Origin: Spinactinospora alkalitolerans
GTDB lineage: Bacteria > Actinomycetota > Actinomycetes > Streptosporangiales > Streptosporangiaceae
NCBI RefSeq assembly: GCF_013408795.1
Contig: NZ_JACCCC010000001.1
Span: forward strand, 4,774,001-4,838,000
DNA length: 64,000 nucleotides
Direction of reading: 5' to 3'
Notes under the pieces: generated by a model
Databases searched by the model: none
What the model was told of the DNA's origin: nothing
The model's input: the letters and a program-made list of their open reading frames with translations, nothing else
Program-made: the position numbers and the translations under genes
Part shown: piece by piece, positions 8,729 through 15,756 of the stretch
Numbering within the stretch: the first letter of the stretch is position 1
Layout of the letters: each line of letters opens with the position of its first letter

Positions 8729-9868
8729 ATGATCATCGCTCTTCGGAAGCGGAAAGCCGGCGAGCAGGGACAGGCCAGCCTGTTCCTGCTCGTCGGCTTG
8801 ACGCTTTGCCTTGTCGCGCTCGCCCTCTTGTTCATCCGGCTGGGGAACGCCAATGACATGCGGACCCAGTCCCAATCGAGTTCCGACGCGGCCGCGCTGG
8901 CCGCGGTCGGCGATATCGAGGACCGCGCCGCCGACATGATGGTGTCCGGAAGCGCCCCGCACGGTGTCGGGTGGCAGGCGTCGTCCGGTCGGGCCGCTGC
9001 CGAGGAGTACGCCGAGGCCAATGGTGCGGCGCTGACCGACATCAGGGCGAGCGACGACGAGTTCGGCATGACCGGCAACATCGTCCGGGTGGAGGTTCAG
9101 GGGAATCAGTGCCAGCGCGAACTCGACGAGGACCGCGACGTGCACTGGAACAACCTGGAATGCCCCACGAAGGAGGAGATCGAGGAAGCGGAGGAGAGGG
9201 GCGAGCAGATTCCCACCCTGACCGGTAACTCCGCCTCCATCGCCAAGGTCACGCTGCCCGACTGCGAAACACGCTTTCTGGAAGACCCTTACGGCAACAT
9301 CGTCTATAGCTGGCTGGAGTGTCGACCCGCCAACGACAGCGCTGGATACAGCCGGATTTGGGGAAAGGCGCACGCCAAGAGCATGATCGAGGTCGAGCTC
9401 GTCGACCGCGAGGGCCAGTGGATCTTCTCCGAGCTCAGTGGAGGCGGAGGAAGCGGTCGGTTTCCGTGCGACGCCGTGGGCGGTCAGAAGATCACCGAGC
9501 GGATGTGCCGCACCCACGAGATGATCATGGCGGAGTGGGGCGCCGTCTTCGAACGTTACGGCGTGGGCTGCTACCGCTCCCAGGAGGACGGCGGCGAACA
9601 CCCGCGCGGACGCGCCTGCGACTACATGGTGTCCGCCAATGGAGCGCTGCCCAGCGCGGACCTCAAGGCGGGATCCGACGCCGCCGCGCAGTGGATGATC
9701 GACAACCATGAGGAACTCGGCATCTACTACATCATGTGGGATCACCACATCTGGAATCCGTCCAGGGACCCCGTGGGGGATTGGGACGACGTGAAGCGCT
9801 GGGTGAAGGATCGCGGCGGCAATACGGTGAACCACCTGGACCACATCCACGTTTCGGTGCTGGAGTGA
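8729..9868 (+). CDS. TadG-like protein with C-terminal peptidase-like (ARB_07466-type) domain
   Basis: 379 aa, 24 bp after flp. The N-terminus 'GEQGQASLFLLVGLTLC' is a TadE/G-like anchoring helix (about 16-39) but lacks Glu at +5, as in other TadG N-domains. A middle region of ~180 residues has paired cysteines. The C-terminal ~120 residues carry a pattern I recall from the ARB_07466-like/M15-like domain: 'GRACDYM', 'DHHIWNPSRD' and 'NHLDHIHVSVLE', with His/Asp residues positioned as zinc ligands. The likely role is an anchored cell-wall-facing protein, possibly a muropeptide hydrolase that opens peptidoglycan for the pilus; catalysis is inferred, not shown. Confidence 0.75.
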   Translation: MIIALRKRKAGEQGQASLFLLVGLTLCLVALALLFIRLGNANDMRTQSQSSSDAAALAAVGDIEDRAADMMVSGSAPHGVGWQASSGRAAAEEYAEANGAALTDIRASDDEFGMTGNIVRVEVQGNQCQRELDEDRDVHWNNLECPTKEEIEEAEERGEQIPTLTGNSASIAKVTLPDCETRFLEDPYGNIVYSWLECRPANDSAGYSRIWGKAHAKSMIEVELVDREGQWIFSELSGGGGSGRFPCDAVGGQKITERMCRTHEMIMAEWGAVFERYGVGCYRSQEDGGEHPRGRACDYMVSANGALPSADLKAGSDAAAQWMIDNHEELGIYYIMWDHHIWNPSRDPVGDWDDVKRWVKDRGGNTVNHLDHIHVSVLE

Positions 9869-9973
9869 AGCAATGCTCACTTTCCTTCCGGAAGGGCCGA
9901 TCTGGCTCCGCCGCATTCGCTCCGCTACTCTGTGGGGCCGTGGGTCGATTCGCGATGGAAGGTGAGCATTCCC

Positions 9974-11029
9974 GTGCCTGACCGGTCTCTTTTGCGATCC
10001 GCGCTCCTGCGCGGGCGCTACGCTCTTCCTCTGGCCCTCAGCGCCGTCCTGCTGACCTCCTGTGTGAGCTCTGACGGCGATGGAGATGGTGGAGACGGTT
10101 CGTCAGAGCCGGGTGCACCAGGTGCGGGCGCGAGCGGTTCCCCAGGTGAGGGAGGACGCGAGCCCGCCGCATCATCTCTCAACACGACTACGCCCCATGG
10201 GCAGAACCTCCAGTTCGATGTCTACTCGATCGAACGCTACGGGGACGGAGTCGCAGTCCTTGAGTTTTCGGTGACGAACAAGGGCAGCGACAATATCCAG
10301 TTCTTCAACGCTATTTCTCAGCCGGGCGACCCCATGACCGCACAGGGAGCGACGCTCGTTGACATGGTCAACGAGGAGCGGTACCGCCCCCTGATGCTGA
10401 CCAACGACAAATGTCACTGCTCAAGCTGGTCCGGTCAAGAGGCGATGCAGCCTGGAGACGTCATCGACATCTGGGTCGCCTTTCCCGAGCCGCCCGATGA
10501 CGTCGAGCAGATGACGGTCACCACGCCGGCCACGCCGGATTTCCTTGACATACCGGTCACCGAGGCGAGTGATCCGGACCCCGCCATCGCGGATGCCGCG
10601 GTTGCGGAACCGACGATTCTGCCGCTGCGTCAGTTCCAGGAGAACGTGGACGGTCCGATATCGCGGGAGGACTCGAATGACGAGACCACGGTCATGCTCT
10701 CTTCGGATGTGCTGTTCGACTTGAACGAGTCCGAGCTCACCTCCGAGGCCGATGCCGCCCTGGAGCAGGTGGCCCAGGAAGTCGACGGGTCCGAAGCGTC
10801 TACTGTCAGGATCGACGGCTACACCGACAACAGTGGCAATGACGCGATCAACAACCCCCTCTCCGAGGACCGGGCCGCCGCCGTGGAGGAACGGCTGAAG
10901 GAACTCGTCACCCGCGACGGCGTCAGCTACGAGGTCGCCGGACACGGATCCAGTGATCCGGTCGGAGACAACAGCACCGAAGAGGGCCGCGAGAAGAACC
11001 GCCGCGTCACCGTCACGTTCGAGAAATAG
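9974..11029 (+). CDS. OmpA-family lipoprotein
   Basis: About 351 aa from GTG 9974, which has a GGAAGG-type site upstream; longer starts at 9932 are possible. The signal peptide ends in a lipobox-like 'LLTSC'. A disordered Gly/Ser/Glu stretch follows, then a ~130-residue beta-type domain containing 'CHCSSW', and then an OmpA-like peptidoglycan-binding domain (about 235-351) with 'LFDLNESELTSEADAAL', 'DGYTDNSGND' and 'LSEDRAAAVEERL' segments. The OmpA domain should bind peptidoglycan, anchoring the protein beside the pilus. The middle domain is related to the whole mature part of the next gene product. Confidence 0.85.
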   Translation: MPDRSLLRSALLRGRYALPLALSAVLLTSCVSSDGDGDGGDGSSEPGAPGAGASGSPGEGGREPAASSLNTTTPHGQNLQFDVYSIERYGDGVAVLEFSVTNKGSDNIQFFNAISQPGDPMTAQGATLVDMVNEERYRPLMLTNDKCHCSSWSGQEAMQPGDVIDIWVAFPEPPDDVEQMTVTTPATPDFLDIPVTEASDPDPAIADAAVAEPTILPLRQFQENVDGPISREDSNDETTVMLSSDVLFDLNESELTSEADAALEQVAQEVDGSEASTVRIDGYTDNSGNDAINNPLSEDRAAAVEERLKELVTRDGVSYEVAGHGSSDPVGDNSTEEGREKNRRVTVTFEK

Positions 11030-11038
11030 GAGGCAGAC

Positions 11039-11602
11039 TTGTCTCTCCTCAGCAAGGCCGTTTACCGTCCTGCGGCAATGGTTCTCACCGTGGCCGCCGT
11101 CGGCTTCTTCGCGACACCTCTCTCCTACGCCGACGAGAGCGGGGAGTCCGGTTCAGATGAGCAGCGCGTAATCCCCGTTGTCGCCACAAGCGATCCAAGC
11201 AATACGAGCTGGGAAGGCGCCAATGCGGAGGTCAACCAGATCCAGCGGTCGGAAAGCAGTAACTACACCTCGCTGACCTGGAGCGTCAGAAACAACAGTC
11301 AGCAAGACATTAATTTCACCGACTTTTCCGAGAGCGGATACGTATACGAAGTCCTCTCAACAAGTGGAGTCACGCTCCTTGACGAGAAAAACGGTATCCG
11401 CTACTACCCCTACATCGATTCAGAGGAACACTGCGTCTGCTCGGGGCCAGGATATTCCTCGGGATCTGGCCAGTTCCACGCCATTGTCCAGCCAGAAGGA
11501 TACGCCACTTACTGGGACGCCTATAAGCTTTCCGAAGACACCACTGAGGTGACCGTGGAGATCCCCGGGTTCCTCCCCATCCAGAACGTTCCGGTCGAGT
11601 AA
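11039..11602 (+). CDS. Secreted protein related to the middle domain of the OmpA lipoprotein
   Basis: 187 aa. TTG 11039 is supported by AGGAGG at 11028-11033, five nt away, overlapping the previous stop. A Sec signal peptide ends near 'PLSYA'. The mature part resembles the middle domain of the preceding protein: a 'Y.SL.WSV.N' strand, a variable loop, 'IRYYP', a C-x-C pair ('CVCS' versus 'CHCS'), then 'VTVEIPGFLPIQNVPV'. It has no OmpA domain. Base composition is lower in GC than its neighbours. Function unknown; probably works with the adjacent lipoprotein at the cell surface. Confidence 0.75.
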   Translation: MSLLSKAVYRPAAMVLTVAAVGFFATPLSYADESGESGSDEQRVIPVVATSDPSNTSWEGANAEVNQIQRSESSNYTSLTWSVRNNSQQDINFTDFSESGYVYEVLSTSGVTLLDEKNGIRYYPYIDSEEHCVCSGPGYSSGSGQFHAIVQPEGYATYWDAYKLSEDTTEVTVEIPGFLPIQNVPVE

Positions 11603-11619
11603 CCGCTTAGGAGCGATCG

Positions 11620-12231
11620 GTGCCCCCACCCCCCTGGCACTTCCTCTCGTTTCGTGTACGAAGAAGAATTCCCGGCGACGACCGCGGCTCCTCCTTCCTG
11701 GAGGCCGGCGGGCTGACCCTGCTGGCCGGCAGCATCATCCTGTCGATCAGTCAGACCAACGTCGGCGACACGATCCATGACTCGGTGCGGGACATGGTCT
11801 GCCTCGTCGAGGGCCCGGAGTGCAACGGGGAGACCTGGACCGAGCACGACCGGCCCGAGGAGCCGGAGCAGTTTTCCTTCGGCGGCTACACCGGCAACAC
11901 CGGCGGCGACAACGAGGAGAACAAGGCGCTCGGCATGAAAATGGCCGCCGAACGTGGCTTCACCGGGAAAGAATGGAAGTGCCTGGAGACCCTCTGGCAC
12001 CACGAGAGCAACTGGAACCACACCGCCACCAACCCCAGCGGTGGCGCGCACGGCATCCCGCAGCTTCACCCCGGGGCCCACACTCCCCCGCCCGGCTACC
12101 GGAACAACGCTCCCGTCCAGATCGACTGGGGTCTGGACTACATCGAGGACCGCTACGGCACCCCGTGCGCGGCCTGGGCCTTCTGGCAGAACCCCACGGA
12201 CGGTCCCGGCTTCAGCGACAACTGGTACTGA
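11620..12231 (+). CDS. Pseudopilin fused to a lytic-transglycosylase-like domain
   Basis: 203 aa. GTG 11620 follows TAGGAG at 11608-11613. The N-terminus 'DDRG' then S-S-F-L-E (cleavage after G23, Glu at +5) plus a helix 'AGGLTLLAGSIILSI' is a class III prepilin signal. After a short linker with cysteines comes an ~95-residue domain with 'CLETLWHHESNWNHTATNPSG' features and 'GIPQ', the actinobacterial transglycosylase/aggregation-promoting-factor C-terminal pattern; Glu129 would be catalytic. The combination suggests a pilin-processed, wall-anchored lysozyme-like enzyme that makes room for the pilus. Last gene of this run. Confidence 0.8.
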   Translation: MPPPPWHFLSFRVRRRIPGDDRGSSFLEAGGLTLLAGSIILSISQTNVGDTIHDSVRDMVCLVEGPECNGETWTEHDRPEEPEQFSFGGYTGNTGGDNEENKALGMKMAAERGFTGKEWKCLETLWHHESNWNHTATNPSGGAHGIPQLHPGAHTPPPGYRNNAPVQIDWGLDYIEDRYGTPCAAWAFWQNPTDGPGFSDNWY

Positions 12232-12332
12232 CAGGCGGCGGATCGCGGCCGTCCGCGGCCGTGTCCGAGTTTCGGACGCTGGACGGTCGACGCATCCGAG
12301 TCAGTCCGACGCGGCGCTCACGATGACCGGTC

Positions 12333-12454
12333 TCTGACTGATGTTTGAGGATCGGGTTCGCACAGGGGTTGGCTTTCGCAGTGCATGCAGCGCCGGCGGC
12401 ACAGTGAATCCGGGCCCTGAAGTCCCACCTCGCCCCGCGAGCACAGCGGTCAAA
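12333..12454 (-). repeat. ~105-120-bp non-coding repeat, copy 1
   Basis: Read on the minus strand it shares long blocks with 28029-28151 (minus) and 32445-32548 (plus): a TTTGACCG start, a CGCGGGGCG block, CTGTGCCGCCGG, and GCACTGCGAAAGCC followed by a C-rich stretch and TGTGCGAAC. One-base indels between copies break any shared reading frame, so it is probably non-coding. It lies in the 261-bp gap between two converging genes. Confidence 0.75.
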
Positions 12455-12492
12455 GCCCGATGAGCCGAGGAGCGGCCGGTAGGGGCCGAAGG

Positions 12493-12675
12493 CTACAACT
12501 CGCCGTCCCGCACGGCGGCCACGAAGGCGCGCCACTCCACGGCGTCGAACGACAGATTCCCGCATTCGGGATTCTTGGAATCGCGAACGGCCCGTCTGAG
12601 GGGAAGGTCGGCGACCTCGACGCAGTCGCCATGCTGATGGCTGTAGCTGGACTTACGCCAGTGAAGGGGAATCAC
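12493..12675 (-). CDS. DUF397 protein
   Basis: 60 aa. GTG 12675 overlaps the stop of the XRE gene (12672) and has AAGGAG seven nt upstream. The start 'IPLHWRKSSYSHQHGDCVEVAD' pattern and the end 'EWRAFVAAVRDGEL' are typical of DUF397 proteins, which are very common beside XRE-DUF5753 regulators in actinobacteria and are thought to act with them in developmental or antibiotic regulation. Codon order and overlap indicate a two-gene operon. Confidence 0.92.
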   Translation of the reverse strand: MIPLHWRKSSYSHQHGDCVEVADLPLRRAVRDSKNPECGNLSFDAVEWRAFVAAVRDGEL

Positions 12676-13520
12676 CGGTACTCCTTGAGGATTGAGGCGA
12701 TGAGTCTGGCGGACCCCGCCCGGTCGAGGGCGGCCCCGTTCAGGTGCTCGAAGGCAGTTTCGCACGCTCCGATTTCGTGAGGCTGTTCGAGGTAGAGATC
12801 GCCGGCCACGGTCTCCAGATAGACGACGCGCTTGTCGTTGGACAGCTCCAGCACCGTAAAGCTGCCCGCCGTGGCGGGATGCGCCCCGACCTGGAATGGG
12901 ATGACCTGTACGGTGATGCGTTCTCGCTTGATCACATCGAGCAGGTGGGCAAGCTGAGTTCGCATGACCTCTGGGCCACCGATCTCCCGACGCAGCGCGG
13001 CCTCGTCCATGATCGCCCAGAAGCGTGGCGTATCAGACTTGTCGAGGATCTTCTGCCGTTCCATCCGGACCTCGACACGGCGCTCGATCTCGTCGGCACT
13101 GATCTCTTGCCCGCCACTGCTGATCAGCGCATGAGCATAGGGCTCGGTCTGGAGCAAGCCGGTGACAACGCTGGTGTAGGTGCGGATGGTGGTGGCATCG
13201 GACTCAAGGTCGATCAGAGCCGCATACTCCGGACGCAGGATGTCCCGGTAGGGGTACCACCACGACGGTTCCGCCGCCCGCCGCCACATGCTGAGCAGTC
13301 TGTCCCGCTGTCCGCCTGAGACCTTGTAGTAGTCCATCAGCGCTTTCAACTGGTCGCGCTTGATGGACCGGCGTCCCGACTCGTAACGGTTGACGGTGGT
13401 CGAGTGCCAGTCCAGCGCCTTGCCCACGGCCTCGCCGCTCTCACCGCGATCCTGTCGGATCTCACGGAGGGCATCGCCCAGGAGCTGCCGACGGACCTTA
13501 CTGGTCCTGCCTGTAGTCAT
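12672..13520 (-). CDS. XRE-family regulator with DUF5753 domain
   Basis: About 282 aa from ATG 13520; upstream in-frame starts at 13538 and 13562 are possible. The N-terminal HTH (about residues 10-60: 'LREIRQDRGESGEAVGKAL', 'HSTTVNRYESGRR') is followed by a DUF5753 ligand/partner domain with 'WYPYRDI', 'YTSVVTGLLQTEPYA', 'RRVEVRMERQ' and 'VQVIPFQVGAHPA'. It is a WhiJ/AbaA-like regulator set: XRE-DUF5753, DUF397 and a divergent RsbW-like ATPase. It likely represses or modulates its own divergent promoter. Confidence 0.93.
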   Translation of the reverse strand: MTTGRTSKVRRQLLGDALREIRQDRGESGEAVGKALDWHSTTVNRYESGRRSIKRDQLKALMDYYKVSGGQRDRLLSMWRRAAEPSWWYPYRDILRPEYAALIDLESDATTIRTYTSVVTGLLQTEPYAHALISSGGQEISADEIERRVEVRMERQKILDKSDTPRFWAIMDEAALRREIGGPEVMRTQLAHLLDVIKRERITVQVIPFQVGAHPATAGSFTVLELSNDKRVVYLETVAGDLYLEQPHEIGACETAFEHLNGAALDRAGSARLIASILKEYR

Positions 13521-13544
13521 ATCCGACCATTCTGTCATTGACTC

Positions 13545-13574
13545 TTGCCAGAGCGTGACCACGCCCTCTAAATT
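13545..13574 (+). promoter_or_regulatory. Candidate promoter of the RsbW-like gene
   Basis: TTGCCA (13545-13550) and TAAATT (13569-13574) are spaced by 18 nt, a housekeeping-type arrangement between the divergent XRE and ATPase genes. The following AAGAGTACTT stretch (near 13590) may be the regulator's operator. Seen by eye only. Confidence 0.4.
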
Positions 13575-13608
13575 GGCATCATGCCACTTAAGAGTACTTG
13601 GCTTCTAG

Positions 13609-14103
13609 TTGGATAGTGACGGCGAAGTGGCGAATGTCGGCTTTCTCCTCAAGTGGGTGACCCCCGTGCACGACGAACTCCCCGAGCTCCCCGAGACCCG
13701 CGGCGTCATGTTCTCCGGCGTCGACTCCAGCGTGGGCCGCTGCCGCGACTGGATCCGTCGGGTCCTGCTCCCCTACTCCGACGACGTCCGTGAAACAGCC
13801 GCGCTCCTGCTCTCCGAGGTCGCCACCAACGCGGTACGGCACACCCGCAGCGGGCAGCGCGGCGGGGTCTTCTCCGTCATCGCGACCTTCGACGCCGACG
13901 TGCTGCGGGTCAGCGTCCGCGACCAGGGCGCCCACACGCTGCCCATCCCCGTCCCCGCCTACGACGACGAGGAGTGCGGGCGCGGCCTGTGCCTGCTCTC
14001 CGCTCTCGCAACCGCATGGGACAGCCGCGGCGGTTCCGCCGGCCGCCTCGTCTGGTTCGAGCTCGCCCTCAAGCCCGCCGAGGACCCTGACACGGCCGCG
14101 TGA
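13609..14103 (+). CDS. RsbW-like histidine-kinase-type ATPase (anti-sigma/regulatory)
   Basis: Up to 164 aa; the start is uncertain (TTG 13609 or GTG 13627, neither with a clear ribosome site). The single HATPase domain has the N-box 'LLLSEVATNAVRHT', G1 'VRDQG' and G2 'CGRGLCLLSALATAWD'. No phosphorylatable His or sensor domain, so it belongs to the serine-kinase/anti-sigma type. It sits divergent to XRE-DUF5753 and DUF397, a classic actinobacterial arrangement. Confidence 0.88.
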   Translation: MDSDGEVANVGFLLKWVTPVHDELPELPETRGVMFSGVDSSVGRCRDWIRRVLLPYSDDVRETAALLLSEVATNAVRHTRSGQRGGVFSVIATFDADVLRVSVRDQGAHTLPIPVPAYDDEECGRGLCLLSALATAWDSRGGSAGRLVWFELALKPAEDPDTAA

Positions 14104-14123
14104 CCCCACCGACCATCCTCAAG

Positions 14124-14154
14124 GGGCGCCCGGCGCAGGAGGGGCCGGGCGCCC
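14124..14154 (+). terminator. Hairpin terminator after the RsbW-like gene
   Basis: 11-bp GC stem (14124-14134 with 14144-14154) and a 9-nt loop, 20 bp after the stop. No strong U-tract, as is common in actinobacteria. Confidence 0.6.
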
Positions 14155-14182
14155 ATTGACGTTCGGGCCCTAAGTTGAGCTC

Positions 14183-14272
14183 GTGAGCCCACGACAGGGC
14201 AAGCGCACCGTCGAGTACGAGGAGATCGCGGGCAACTTCAGCGGTATCCAGAGCATTCCCCTCGATGACTGA
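14183..14272 (+). CDS. Possible 29-residue small ORF
   Basis: GTG 14183 to TGA 14272 encodes a charged 29-residue peptide ending just before the ribosome site of the lipoprotein gene at 14286. It could be a leader peptide or the remnant of a longer gene. No family recognised and no clear ribosome site. A sequence CGGGCCCTAA just upstream (14166-14175) resembles half of the GGGCCC palindrome. Confidence 0.2.
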   Translation: MSPRQGKRTVEYEEIAGNFSGIQSIPLDD

Positions 14273-14285
14273 GCAAGGAGCGAAC

Positions 14286-14699
14286 ATGCGCATGTGGCAA
14301 ACCGCGGTCGGCGGCGGTGCGATCGCGGCCGTGCTCGCCGTGGGCGGGTGCACCGGATCCCCTGAGACGCCGCCGACACAACCGCCGCAGACGAGCGAAT
14401 CGGACGTTTCCATGGCGCCACCGCCGCCCTCCCCCACCGAACCCGGCGCGGTCAGCCAGCGGCTCGCCGAAGGCACGCGGGGCCCCTTCGGCGCCGACGA
14501 CCTCACGGCCGCGGTGTTCGCCATCACCGCCGACAGCGCCGAAGTGCACTTCGACGGCGAGGGCATCGACACCGTCGTGGTCAGCGGTCCGGTCGGGCAC
14601 ACCCAGACCGTGGGCGACTACGAGGCGAGCATCGACGCGATCGCCGCCGAGGAGCATCCCTACACCGTCACCATCACCCTGCGACCGGCCGACACCTGA
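14286..14699 (+). CDS. Small lipoprotein, function unknown
   Basis: 137 aa from ATG 14286, supported by AAGGAGCG 5 nt upstream. The signal peptide ends in a lipobox 'LAVGGC'. A Pro/Thr/Ser-rich linker of about 40 residues leads to a compact C-terminal domain of about 80 residues with alternating strands. No family recognised. It converges on the module A membrane protein gene. Confidence 0.7.
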   Translation: MRMWQTAVGGGAIAAVLAVGGCTGSPETPPTQPPQTSESDVSMAPPPPSPTEPGAVSQRLAEGTRGPFGADDLTAAVFAITADSAEVHFDGEGIDTVVVSGPVGHTQTVGDYEASIDAIAAEEHPYTVTITLRPADT

Positions 14700-14737
14700 C
14701 CCCGCGTCGGCCGCCGGGCCCGGCGGCCGACGCGGGG
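14700..14737. terminator. Bidirectional terminator between convergent genes
   Basis: A perfect 19-bp inverted repeat (14700-14718 with 14719-14737) fills the whole space between the lipoprotein stop and the stop of the leftward membrane-protein gene, so it can end transcription from both sides. Confidence 0.8.
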
Positions 14738-15193
14738 TCAGCCGCGGGTTCCGATGTAGCCTCCCGCCGCGGCTCCCAGAGCGGCCGCCGCGGCGTGGGC
14801 CAGCGCGGCCCAGAGCAGCCCGCCGCCCATGAGGAAGAGCGCCAGCGTCATCGCGACGCCGATCAGCGGCCCCGCGGCCGCCACGACCGCGCGGGAACGC
14901 GGGGCCAGGGACGTCCGCTCCGTCACCAGCCGCGCTCCGAGCCAGGTGACGGCGGCGACGATTCCCAGCAGCAGCACCGCGCCGACCACATCGGTGACCA
15001 TGCTCGGTTCGGCCGGGTCCGCCGGATCGTCCGACGGCCGGGGCCACAGGGCGACCGCGACCGCGCCGGACAACGCGTATCCGACCATGACCGCCAGCCA
15101 GCCGCCCAGCACGACGGCCGCGGCCCATCCCGCATCTCTCACCCGATCCACCCGTCCTTTCCGCGCGGCACGGCTCCGCCCGCCCGCTCTCAC
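14738..15193 (-). CDS. Module A: small multi-pass membrane protein
   Basis: Up to 151 aa; the GTG at 15193 overlaps the previous stop, while GTG 15151 has AAAGGA nearby. About four hydrophobic helices ('AAVVLGGWLAVMVGYALSG', 'VVGAVLLLGIVAAVTWLG', 'AAAGPLIGVAMTLALFLMG', 'LWAALAHAAAAALGAAAGG') with a charged loop after the first. No family recognised. It is the last gene of module A; modules B and C end with membrane proteins of similar size and helix number, though residue identity by eye is low. Confidence 0.75.
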   Translation of the reverse strand: MRAGGRSRAARKGRVDRVRDAGWAAAVVLGGWLAVMVGYALSGAVAVALWPRPSDDPADPAEPSMVTDVVGAVLLLGIVAAVTWLGARLVTERTSLAPRSRAVVAAAGPLIGVAMTLALFLMGGGLLWAALAHAAAAALGAAAGGYIGTRG

Positions 15194-15756
15194 TGCGCCA
15201 ATGCGAGGGTCTCCTGAAGATCATCGGCCACGCCGGGGGCGGTGCCGCCGCCCTCCCTCCGGCTGACGCGGACGATGTAGAGGTCGCGGTCGCGCAGCAT
15301 GACGAACGCGGTCCCCGCGCACGACCCGCCCGAGTCGGCGCAGGTGTAGGCGTAGTCGACGCGGCGCGCCTCGTCGGCTCCCGGGACCTCCAGCTCGACC
15401 GGGGGCTCGCCGCGGTAGTCGGGCCGCAGCAGCTCCCTGCCGGCCTCGGCGACGGACACGCCCGATTCGATCGTGGAGACCCGGCCGGGCAGGGCGCTCA
15501 CGGTGAGCCCTGCGGCACCGCCGTCGTCGGCGGGGCGCGCGGCGTAGACGACCGGATCCGCGCCGGCGCCCCCGGCCGCCGGGTCACCGGAGCCGGGCAC
15601 CGGAGCGGCCTCCCAGCCGCTCGGGAGCCGCAGCACCACCGGGTGGCCCGGTGCGATCGGGTCCGGCGCCGGAGCGCAGCCGGCGAGCGCGGCGAGGGCC
15701 ACGAGGGCTGCACCCAGAGCGGCGCCGAGCGCGAGGAGAGACCGCCGCCCGGTCAT
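15190..15756 (-). CDS. Module A: lipoprotein
   Basis: 188 aa from ATG 15756, which overlaps the stop of the preceding pilin-like gene (ATGA). The signal peptide ends 'LAALAGC' (lipobox). The mature domain begins with a strand like 'VVLRLPSGWEA' and has a 'VDYAYTC' strand, paired cysteines, 'FVMLRDRDLYIVRVSRR', and a C-terminal 'GVADDLQETL' helix. The same outline is seen in the module C lipoprotein (29827-30360: 'VVVAHPRDWRT', 'VDFGYTAED', 'VIMIDGSDMAHQVKV', 'DSIADTV'), so I regard them as one family. Likely anchored outside the membrane, partner of the pilin-like protein. Confidence 0.8.
   Translation of the reverse strand: MTGRRSLLALGAALGAALVALAALAGCAPAPDPIAPGHPVVLRLPSGWEAAPVPGSGDPAAGGAGADPVVYAARPADDGGAAGLTVSALPGRVSTIESGVSVAEAGRELLRPDYRGEPPVELEVPGADEARRVDYAYTCADSGGSCAGTAFVMLRDRDLYIVRVSRREGGGTAPGVADDLQETLALAQ

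Noticed and set aside
12349-12454. The repeat element as a small Cys-rich protein gene
   Set aside because: One copy gives a peptide with several Cys, but one-base indels and an in-frame stop in other copies show the frame is not conserved.
14155-14175. A sixth GGGCCC palindrome upstream of the 14286 lipoprotein
   Set aside because: Only the right half matches and the ATTG half is displaced by one base; too weak to include in the regulon.
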